The position numbers were made by a program, and so were the translations under genes. This document shows positions 22,518-31,467 of a stretch of DNA of 64,000 nt, piece after piece (position 1 is the stretch's first letter; the number at the start of each line of letters is the position of its first letter). The DNA is from Dichomitus squalens LYAD-421 SS1. Lineage: Eukaryota > Basidiomycota > Agaricomycetes > Polyporales > Polyporaceae. The DNA lies in assembly GCF_000275845.1 (NCBI RefSeq), contig NW_006766888.1:730718-794717 (forward strand), read 5' to 3'. Below the pieces are notes generated by a model. That model was not told where the DNA came from. It saw only the letters and a list, made by a program, of their open reading frames with translations, and did not search any database.

Positions 22518-22934
22518 TCACTGCGCAAGAACAGAGTGAAGCATTACCTCGTATTGACGCGACGGGCTCGCGGCTGCCTCGGATGACTGCCCCGATTGGT
22601 CCTGCGCCTGCTGGCCGGTCTCGTCTGGGGGCATCCAAGCAACGGGCTGGCCGTGCTGCGCGGAGCCGTTGAGCAAAGCCTTCTCCATTTTGCGTTTTGC
22701 GCGTTTTGTCATGGCATATACGCGATGCCGCCCCCGACACTCCTCGCACATCTTGTGTGGGTAACCGGAAGGGAGCGAGGCGGAACATCCTTTGACGGAA
22801 CAGTACTTGGGATCGTCTTGGTGAGTATTGGTGATGTTGCTGCCGACACTCTCGAGGGTAGCGGCGAGGTCGGGAGGATAGGGACCGGCAGTGACATTGG
22901 GGTAAGAGACATGCTCGCGATAGTACGAGCCCAT
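22518..22934 (-). CDS. Short paralogue with one C-x4-C-x12-C-x2-C module
   Basis: The 138-aa frame carries one module at residues 45-66 (CSVKGC ... MCEEC) with the same spacing and basic tail (RGRHRVYAMTKRAKRK) as the larger neighbour 450 bp downstream on the same strand. The frame stays open upstream of the ATG at 22934, so an earlier exon is possible. A GTAATG donor after codon ~128 hints at a downstream exon. It may be a separate tandem paralogue or the first exons of the larger gene. The ~450 bp between them looks promoter-like, which favours two genes. Function unknown. Confidence 0.5.
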   Translation of the reverse strand: MGSYYREHVSYPNVTAGPYPPDLAATLESVGSNITNTHQDDPKYCSVKGCSASLPSGYPHKMCEECRGRHRVYAMTKRAKRKMEKALLNGSAQHGQPVAWMPPDETGQQAQDQSGQSSEAAASPSRQYEVMLHSVLAQ

Positions 22935-23407
22935 CGAGAGACTAGACCCAGCGCCAGATGGAGATATTTGGAGCAGAGGCAGACCGAGACGGGGGAGGTC
23001 TGGGACAGCGTCAGACTCAGCTGCAGACGCAGTGCCTCGTGGCGGAGTTCAAACAGACTCCTTCATCCAATCGTGTACATAATAGTCTCTTCCCTCTGTT
23101 CTCAAGCAAGGCATGCAAAGGGTACCCCGAGGCTAAATAGCCCACTTGTACTGGCTCCGTGCTCCACATGTATATCCCGAATTCAGACATGAAACTGGCC
23201 CAGCCCGTGTAGACTCGTGTGTTAGTAGGGCTGGCTGAGCCTGGCTCATTGGTAGGGTCTTGGCTCTTTTGAGTGGCCGGCGCGGTTCCGGGGTCTTGCA
23301 GGTCTGGTTCTTCGGAGTTGGCCCTTCTTTCCTTTTCAGCTACGCCCTACGTACTCCCAGTCGTATTTCTCATCTGACTCTTCGCGCTTTCCTCTACCTT
23401 CCTCTAT

Positions 23408-24097
23408 ATGGCTGGCTACTTTGCTTTTCCACCTCCTGGCTCTGCAGCTGCACCGTCGACTTTTAGGCAAACGCTCGGGGATACGGATGTCAACGCTTTA
23501 CACTCGTACGAGTCTCAGAGGCAACCCCAAGAGCGTTCTGGGTATGCCGAGCAGAAAACTGAGACCCAGGCACAAGCGCGGGCACAGAGACAACAGTTGG
23601 AGCGCGAGCAGATACGTTTGGGCGAGATGGAGTGGGTTAGCGCGGGCGGTTGGCTACGCGACGCCTCTGGACGCAAGGATAAGGCACGCACCGAGCAGGT
23701 TCGGGCGGAGGTTCGTCTGGTCGATGAGGAGCGCAAGACTCTCGAGCGTTGGGATGCGTACGAAGCTCGTTGGAACGCTCTCCTCTCTTCCACCACTCCA
23801 GTCACCTTCGCCGACATGCCGTGGCCTGCCAGCCCGCCCCCATCCTCCGCTGAAGACCTGGCCTCCGATGTCATTTCTGAATTCTTCCTCGGTCCGATGC
23901 TTGTGAGATCAAGCACCGTCGTGATGAAGGATAGGATACGCACGTCCATTTTACGTTGGCATCCGGACAAGCTCTCTGCCATAGTGTCACGGACTGTGGA
24001 AGGAGATCTAGACAGTGTCCGCGCTGGTATCAATACTGTGTTCCATGTTCTCAGGTCTCTACAGGACTTAGAGCGCAGTATGGACATCCCTGCCTAG
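23408..24097 (+). CDS. Coiled-coil protein with a J-like C-terminal WHPDK segment
   Basis: Uninterrupted 229-aa frame starting MAGYFAFPPPGSAAAP. Residues ~35-110 are rich in Gln, Glu and Arg and should form coiled coil. The C-terminus has ILRWHPDKLSAIVSR followed by a helix that ends in SLQDLERSMD. The HPD tripeptide inside a helical repeat resembles the J-domain loop, but the flanking helices are shorter than in true J proteins. Many mushrooms encode similar proteins of unknown role, some with faint likeness to NFKBIL1-type C-termini. Intronless, unlike its neighbours. A function in Hsp70 recruitment is only a possibility. Confidence 0.7.
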   Translation: MAGYFAFPPPGSAAAPSTFRQTLGDTDVNALHSYESQRQPQERSGYAEQKTETQAQARAQRQQLEREQIRLGEMEWVSAGGWLRDASGRKDKARTEQVRAEVRLVDEERKTLERWDAYEARWNALLSSTTPVTFADMPWPASPPPSSAEDLASDVISEFFLGPMLVRSSTVVMKDRIRTSILRWHPDKLSAIVSRTVEGDLDSVRAGINTVFHVLRSLQDLERSMDIPA

Positions 24098-24393
24098 CTC
24101 CTGTCCCTCAACTTCATTTGAATGTGTCGTGTCCTGATGCTGATAATTTCCTCTTGGTAGTCAAATCTGCCTGATTATCGTGCAAAATATCCTGGTTTCT
24201 CCAATCCGTGTTCTTTCCGTGTGGTCTGCGCTCAAGACCGAGTACGGGCGTCTATAATGGACCGAGCAGGACTCCGCCTCTTCGGACCTGCCTTTTCCGC
24301 CAACCTGACAGCTGTAGATCTTGCCTCTACTTACCAACTTCATTCCAGCAGGCGGAAACTAGCGGAAAACGACTGTTCGCATGTCTGCTCGTA

Positions 24394-25774
24394 ATGTCCA
24401 TGTCGACCACATCCACGACGACGTTCGAGCTGCTCAAGTATTCGAGAGCATATAGCCACTCAGCTCAGGCTACCCAACCTGCGGAACTCGAGTGGCAACA
24501 TTTCGTCAATCCCGTGATCCGGCTCATGCTAGACACGAGGAAGACAACGGATGGACGACTCGAGTCCTACAAGATTCGGATCGTGTGGACCTTCAGCGCT
24601 GGACGAGACTCGATGGACGTGGATAGACGAGAAGTGGATTTCGTAAGGATGTGGTCGCTCAGATCGACTCGTCTTGACACTGACGTGCTCATAGGAGGAC
24701 CTCGACCTCCTAAGTTACTCGTCGCTTCCTGCTCGTCAAGTTGCTCAAGGTATGCCGTTGAAAGCCGTCTACCAGGGTGCTGTAGTGGGACTTCGGTACC
24801 AGTACCCTTGTGTACCATGCTCTGGCACGATACCAGTAAGTCCATGCCTTGAGTGCCATGAATTGACTAACGTTCCGCCACAGCAGTATCGACGCTTCCA
24901 GATAACATTCCAGAACGAGAGCTCAGCCACCAACTTCATAGATTGCATTCGCTTTGTATGTCCATGCAAGGCAAACCCGGCCCCTCCGGCACGTGCCCCA
25001 CGCCCTTCAGAGACTCAGCTATCCCTAGCGGCATCAGGACGTTCTGCTACGACGACGCATATACCCATGTCTATGTCGCGATCATCGGCTTCTGATTCGC
25101 GCCAGGCTTTGTCGGTGATGCCTGGGGAAGGAGCCGCATCGAAGACACTCCAGCCCGCCGCTTTCGCTCTACTTCCCTCGCCGAGCTTGAGCAGACGCAT
25201 GGACTGGGATACCCTGACTCAACCCAGCCAACCGACAGCGCCAGCACCATCTGTAGCTACGCCTGTGTCTCGCCCGTGGTCTGCTTCAACGGCCTCCTCC
25301 GTGGTGGCCCATCAATCCGCATCCGACACTATCCCTTCGGACGTACTCACTACTGGACGAGCTGCTTCTCTGCACGGCAGCTCAAACGACGTCGAGACCT
25401 CCTTCCCTAGCTCGTCCTTACCAAGTTCCTCCCCACCGCCTTCATCAAGACTCCCGGCCCGCACCTCTTCGCCTGTATTGATGCCGCCGCCGCCTGTTCC
25501 AGCGCAGATGAATCCGCCGCGTAGCTCGCAGCCATCCCAGACAACGCCAACGTCGACCCCTAGAACCGCTTCCAGCGCGACTCTCGCTGCATCTGAACCA
25601 AGCTCCTCTGGCCCTGAGCTGAAATCGGACATCTCGGCCACCCTGAGGGACAGCCATGGGCTATATGCGCTCTCGGCAGGCGAGCTCGAGAAACTGGTCG
25701 CTGAGGTGATACGCGAAGAAGGCTTCGCAGAACTGGTTCGTGCTAGAACGAGTCCCTGTTCTTCCGCTAGCTGA
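24394..25774 (+). CDS. Candidate Rec114-like meiotic recombination protein
   Basis: Exons 24394-24642, 24695-24835 and 24884-25774 join to 426 aa. The N-terminal ~150 residues alternate predicted strands (FELLKYSRAY, IRIVWTFSAG, then RRFQITFQNESSATNFIDCI). That pattern suits the PH-like fold and signature motifs of Rec114/Rec7, which with Mei4 activates Spo11 double-strand breaks. A long Ser/Pro-rich disordered region follows, then a C-terminal helix LSAGELEKLVAEVIREEGF. The helix matches the position and style of the Rec114 C-terminal helix that binds Mei4. The identification rests on pattern, not alignment; another PH-like protein is possible. Introns are 52 and 48 bp. Confidence 0.45.
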
Positions 25775-27397
25775 CGCACCTCGGACAATCGCACGCTAGA
25801 TGCGTAACTTGGATGGCATGTGGAAAATCAAGGGGCTTGCAGATATACACACGTGATGGGTGGAATGGCATCGACTGCACGGGCTCCTGCTTGTCGGGCA
25901 TATCATATTCTATCATTAGCCGTGGAGAGTATTGATCGATCGAAAACATAGGTCAACCCAGCCCGAGAGCTCGACGGAGTTCTGGGCCCTCTTCCTTGGG
26001 ACTCATACGCTAGAAACAAGTAATGGCGTTACCCTATAACAACTCATGTTCAGTACAAGAAGGCCCAGGGTTTCTTCCCCTTCCACAGAAGATCATATAT
26101 TTCGTGAAAGCGGATCCCCAATCCCGTGTGAAGTTCTCTATTACCCTCCATAGTAGCATTCTCCTGCACTTCATTGAGTTTCCCCTAATTCATCAGTTTT
26201 CAAGCCGTACGTATGACTACGTTCGAACGTTCGATTCCCGATTAATAGAAAAATACCCGCACGCCTCGAGCCTCGACGACGACGGTCGAACTGGAGAAGT
26301 AGCGGTCACGGAGAAGTAGCGGTCACGGAGAAGTAGCGGTCACGAGGTATGTTCTTCGTACAATCTATGAATGGTAGTCACCTGACCAATCATTGACTGT
26401 ATCATAGGATGAGCAACGTGAGGAACTCGTCCCCTGAGACTGGCCCGTGAGGATGTGCAGTGCAGCTGTTTGCATTAGCCGGACGTCCCGAAAGCTCATA
26501 GCGGGACTTCCATGTCTTCAGTCACCGACATGCCCGTACGACTCCGCTCGGCCGCTCAGATGATCGCATGGCGCTCCGGGCATTGTCGTTGTAGATGGCA
26601 TAGTTCCCTCGTTACCAGCCTGCATCCGTCAAGTGACATAATAGTCATGTAGGGCACGCCACAAGGATTTGCACTCTAACACCAGTGGGCGTCTCTGTCT
26701 CCTTAATCGGTTTACTCAGCTAGGCGCGGGAGGCACATTCGGTCTTAGGCCTGGCGAAAGTACTTTCTCAATGTTGCGTATGCGTTAGGCACGAAGGAAT
26801 GGACCCGGCGGCCTTGGATCATGTGAGCTTTCTACTGACGGTGCCCTCTTCGATGATTCTTACTGACCTATTGGCGCATTTAAGGAAGTGTCATAACTCC
26901 GAAGAGTATGGCCTTCATCGTAAGGTGTTGCCAGTGAATGGGCGTCTTCTGTATATGGTCCAAAACATGCGGGTCAGTCATTTGAGAACGTTTGTAGCAC
27001 AACGGAAAGTTGTCCGGCGTGGCATTGGAAGTCATCCAGGCGTCGCGCTCGCTTTGGCCTGGCAGCGTAGGCTTCCCCGCATACCCGCGACTGTGAAGAT
27101 GCATGGCAATGGGCATGCACATTCGTACACACGACAATCTAACTGAATATAATAGTAATTATGGAGTGCTTTACGGGCTGTCCAAGCTCTATTACGTAGC
27201 GGCCAAGTTCCTAGAACTGATCAGCCATTCCATCGTTTCTCTTGCTGGGCGAACATCCCCGAGGAGGTGCGCCGCCAATTACCTCACTGCTTCTCAACCG
27301 CTGACACTGTTGACGCACAGGTGGATCGAAACGCTGGACGGCAGCGAGGAATTCATCATGGACGACTATGGCGAGCGCCCACTTTCGTCCATGTTCG
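25775..27397. other. Intergenic stretch with a short tandem repeat
   Basis: No gene recognised in 1.6 kb. Short frames at 26023-26319 and 26799-27402 lack family features. It contains a 3 x 17-bp tandem repeat (separate entry). Confidence 0.45.
26293..26343. repeat. Tandem repeat, 3 x 17 bp
   Basis: The unit GGAGAAGTAGCGGTCAC is repeated exactly at 26293-26309, 26310-26326 and 26327-26343. Non-coding microduplication. Confidence 0.9.
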
Positions 27398-27403
27398 TAT
27401 AAG
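27398..27403 (+). promoter_or_regulatory. TATA box of the HsbA-type gene
   Basis: TATAAG lies 111 bp before the ATG at 27514. A pyrimidine-rich leader (CTCTTCAGCTCC and further CT runs) follows, the usual architecture of strongly expressed basidiomycete genes. Confidence 0.5.
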
Positions 27404-27513
27404 AATCGACATGCCTTGGCCCTTTGCTCTTCAGCTCCTCACATCTCTCGACGCACACAGCAGCTTCGCACAGCCTCTCTGTTCCTCTCGACAGCACTCA
27501 GCTTTATCTCGCA

Positions 27514-28401
27514 ATGAAGTTCTTCAGCACCCTCGTCAACGTCCTCCCCGTCGTCCTCTTGGGCGCGGCTGGTGCCATGGCACAAAGCTCTGACGCCGTC
27601 ATCTCCGCGATCCAGTCGTTCACCAGCGTGTCCTCAAACCTGGCGGATACCGTCAACGACCTGAGCATCGTGAACTTCGCCACCGACGGCCCTGTCAGTA
27701 TTACGCATTCTGGGGCTCCACCACTTTCTAACAATTGGTTCCAGGAAATTCCAGCCGGCCTCGAAAACATCACCACCGCTGTCAACAGCTTCAACGCAGA
27801 GTTCTCGGTCGGTAGTCTTATGCACCTTGACGCATTTACATCGGGCTCAATCATGACCTCGCAGCCCTCCACTCCCCCTTACCCGGACGACGTAGCCATC
27901 GAGGTCGTCGACGTCTTGACGACGTTCGTCGAGGTCCACCAGTAGGAGACACGGTTATATCCCAGCAGTTCTCGTTCTGACACAGACACTGCTTGATGTT
28001 TAGGCAGCTTCTCGAGCTCATCATCGGCAAGCATGTACGTATAGAATCACTGGAAGTATCTCCTACCACTGACCGTGACAATGATCCCATAGTCTCTCGC
28101 TGCTCAATTCGCGTTGACAGCTCCCATTGCGGAGGCTTTGAGGGCCCTCGAGTCTGTCGTAGACGTGCGTAGAGCTATTCATTCATCCAGTCAGTGGAGT
28201 CAAGCTGACAAGCTCTGCGTTCCCTTCAGACCTTCGCTTTCGCTTTGATCGACCTCATCCCCACTGAGCAGGGTCCCGCCCTGGCTCAGGTGGTCAGTGT
28301 TCTTTGTTCTACGTGATACCTGCTGCGACGTCTACTAACTACTCTTATAGAACGCCCTGAATGTCACCTTCACGCAGACCGTCACCACCTACGACTCCTA
28401 A
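27514..28401 (+). CDS. Secreted HsbA-domain (cell-wall galactomannoprotein/Mp1-like) protein
   Basis: Starts with a clear signal peptide, MKFFSTLVNVLPVVLLGAAG, cut near AMAQ. The mature part is an all-helical repeat with ISAIQSFTSVSSNLADTVN, GLENITTAVNSFN, DVLTTFVEVHQQLLELI and APIAEALRALESVVDTFA. This is the pattern of the hydrophobic surface-binding protein A / Mp1 family. Exons include 27514-27693, 27745 to about 27803, a third exon ending near 27941, and three more short ones ending at the TAA of 28401. The second donor is uncertain (GTCGGT). Family members coat cell walls or bind hydrophobic ligands such as lipids; the role here is inferred. TATA and CT-rich leader suggest strong expression. 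Confidence 0.8.
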
Positions 28402-28516
28402 GGTGATTTCGGAGTCAACTGCACCGCCCGCGGTCTGTGGTGTCCCGTGACAGCGATCCGAACGGCTGAGCACCACATGGTTCGTTGGATTTAGACATTT
28501 CTGATTTCTCCTTTGG

Positions 28517-29749
28517 TTGTGGGACATACATGCTCCCGACTTTGTATCGTTTCTGGTCTGGGTGAAGTCGATGTCGCCCAGCTCCTTGTTTGTGTTGGAC
28601 CTGTTGCCGTGTAGAATGTTAATGCCAGTATTTGACTGCAAAGTGGCTCTGAGTGTCTCTGCAGACGTAGAGATCCCTCGGTTCCCTACGGGCCCAGAGA
28701 GCAACAGCCGTACGCGACAGTGGTACTCCCGAGTTGTATGGATGATCTCAACAATCGTTGGCAACATCTTCAACCGCGCCTTTCGGACATGCTCTTTGCT
28801 TTCTCGGACACTGCATACTTGCGTTAGTGCGTCGCGAGCCCGTGCGCGTGATGGCGCGCAAGACGGGCGGGCGTCTGCAGTGCTGCCTACGAGTCAACGC
28901 GTCCCCTTCGTGTCTGTCTTGCTCGACCTTGCTCTCTCCGCAAATATTGGCCGACTGGTCTCTCTCAGCACCTTTCCCCTGAGCTCAGCACTGCTCCTGT
29001 CACCTTACCCTTTCTGCCATGGTCCATCCCACCTTCAGTTACACGGTCGTCCTACCGTAACGCTCTACCTCAATGTCTATTTCTGGTGGCAAGAACCACA
29101 GGGGTACAGTGGAATCTATGCACTCGAACTCGAACCGGGAATGGTCGCAGGAAGGCACAAGGTACGTCGTCTGCTCAACACTGTGCATTGTCGCATGTGC
29201 ATTTGTATGTCCAATACATCATACCTTTATCGCGCGGCTGCTCCCCTCCTCCGTTTCACCTGCTCCAGTCTGTGTCAGGTCTTTATAAAGCACAATGGCC
29301 CGATGCTACGGTTCGACCTCATGATGGATTGTCTATACCGCCGTTCTCCTATTGTCAGGCCTGACACCATTCAATCAGCACGCTACCAAGTATATGCACC
29401 CCCTCTGCTCTACCTCATCGCTAGTACAACGTTCCTCCACACTCAACAACCTGCCGCCTGGACAGAAGCCCGACGCATGGAGCTTCCCCTCCCAGCTCGT
29501 ATGTGTTTGCTCAACACGGACGATGTTCGGGTGAGCGAGCAGGGTTTACCGTCGCCTCCAACTGCTCATGGCGACCGATCACAACGCGGGCACCATGGCA
29601 AGTCCCGATGCCCTCTGCATCACGGCTGTGCCCGAGTTCCTCGCGGCGTCCACACCTGGAGCACTCACGTATCTCTGAAGCGAAGGAGACCGCTGGCAGG
29701 ACGCGTATTCAGTTGCGAATGTCTCCAGTCACCTTCACACCGTTCGTAG
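28517..29749 (+). CDS. Unexplained 410-codon open frame
   Basis: An uninterrupted frame of 410 codons with no recognised domain. The composition (many Cys, Trp, Met and Ser, with no clear periodicity) does not look like a typical conserved protein. Splice-like signals occur in other frames (for example GTACGT at 29162). It could be chance, a rapidly evolving gene, or cover for a spliced gene in another frame such as the short frame starting at 29071. Low confidence that this is the translated product. Confidence 0.2.
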   Translation: MWDIHAPDFVSFLVWVKSMSPSSLFVLDLLPCRMLMPVFDCKVALSVSADVEIPRFPTGPESNSRTRQWYSRVVWMISTIVGNIFNRAFRTCSLLSRTLHTCVSASRARARDGAQDGRASAVLPTSQRVPFVSVLLDLALSANIGRLVSLSTFPLSSALLLSPYPFCHGPSHLQLHGRPTVTLYLNVYFWWQEPQGYSGIYALELEPGMVAGRHKVRRLLNTVHCRMCICMSNTSYLYRAAAPLLRFTCSSLCQVFIKHNGPMLRFDLMMDCLYRRSPIVRPDTIQSARYQVYAPPLLYLIASTTFLHTQQPAAWTEARRMELPLPARMCLLNTDDVRVSEQGLPSPPTAHGDRSQRGHHGKSRCPLHHGCARVPRGVHTWSTHVSLKRRRPLAGRVFSCECLQSPSHRS

Positions 29750-31467
29750 GCTCCGTGCTGCCCGCCAGCATGCTGAGCGTACCCTTCCATCTGCCGCCTA
29801 GACCGCCATGTACACTGAATCGCTTCACGGCGTATATAGCCATCAGGTAGCAGCTGCAGTCTAAGTGGAATACTCACGCAAATGCCGCTCATGCGGTCGA
29901 CCTCGTCGTTCACTAGCGCACCCCATATCTCCTGGCGTCCCTCCCCACCGGCGCACACGAGGAGAGGCGACGCCAAGACGATCCGGAGCCGAACAGGGCT
30001 GACGATTCTAGGAGCGGTGTAGAACACATAGACGTCAGCAGTCGTGGTGAAGTGGACGACTCAGCGAAATGCGGACGCAGCCACTGACCAGAGTCGATCA
30101 TTTTGACCCAAGATAAGAAGCCACGGCGCACACAAGGATGGGTGATCTGTAGCCTGACTCGGCTGGCCACCGAGTCCCTTAAAGCCGAGCCGAGTATGGA
30201 CGTGCCGATGTTCGCCACTGATCATCGCCAGCCTCTGTCCTCTGAGTCTATAAGAGCCCTCCTCCTCGCCCCACCTTTCTCTCCTCAGAATTCCCATCTT
30301 CACTTCCCTCTCTCTATGCTCTAGGTGCACCGGCGACTCGCATCAGTTCACTGTGATGTTGGGTCGCTGGCCGTACGCTTGCTGCGAGAGATGTGAAGTC
30401 GGGTCTGTTCTCGCCGCTTCTTCCGTCGTGGGCATACCTCACGACGCTGTACGTCGCATCCCGCTTTCACTATGTCCCCCATACTGAACTTCAGCTTCCA
30501 GTCAACGTCAGGGGTGTGCAGCAGTCCTTGGTACGTCCTTCCTTATGTCGTGCACAGTCAGCCACTAATGATTGTGGCACGCAGACTGCTGCTCCAGTCC
30601 TCCCGGACAATAATGCTCCTGGCTGGGATATGTTCCTCATATTGGCTGATTCACGACCACTTACGCTCTCCCTATCCCCTCCCCTATCCGGACCGTACTC
30701 ATGTAGTGACCGTCACAGCACGCTATGCGCACCGAAGTGTCAGCCGCCCGTCGATGGTCAGCCCACCTAGTGGCAGTCGACGTTCGCGCCGCGTTCCACT
30801 CGGGCTCGTCCTCATCCCTGCCGTCAACGGCTGGAGAATACAGGCGAGCCAACGCCTTTTCGATCAAGTCGTCTGTCAGGGACGGGCGACTCGGACTGTG
30901 CGGAGTGGACGCGTCGCATTGCAAGGCTGAGCCTCTGACTGGTGAGTACTTGAGTGCTCACCTGACGTCGCAGTATGCGGGCGGGAAGCTGACGGATTGT
31001 CATCGTAAAGTGTACGCCGGGCTCTGGGAATGTGGCTGTACAACCTTCGAAGTGAGTCTTCAACTAAGCCTTTGCTGACTGACGTCCGTGTATTATTTGC
31101 AGGTGAGGTCATGGTTTGTCTTCCTTCATGACATATCAGGTGGGTGCGTGGGGAGATGTTTCAGTACCGAAGTAGACAGATACAGAGTTCGTTAATGTCT
31201 CCTTGTAGTCGAATAGGTGTTTTGGACAATTCTATCGCCTTGCCTTGAACCGCGACCATGAGACGAGCACTCCGTATTGTATCGATACATACAATTCGGC
31301 GATAAGCGAAACCGCCTTGGACTCTCTTAAAATGCTCTTCTCAATAAAGACAACTTACTACTTATTAGCTGTGCGGGTTTTCAATATTGCCGGGAATACT
31401 CGGCGCATGGACAGTCGTATTGGGTCGGCTTCTCCGACGACTAATTGAAAATACCGTACAACAAGCA
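29750..31467. other. Gene-poor stretch with an orphan promoter-like segment
   Basis: No gene recognised. TATAAG at 30249-30254 followed by a CT-rich leader resembles a strong mushroom promoter. The first downstream ATGs (after 30310) open only short frames. Overlapping short frames from 30390 to 31080 lack family features. Confidence 0.4.

Noticed and set aside
26215..26260. GTTCGATTCCCG resembling a tRNA T-loop
   Set aside because: No matching acceptor stem, D-arm or anticodon arm around it.
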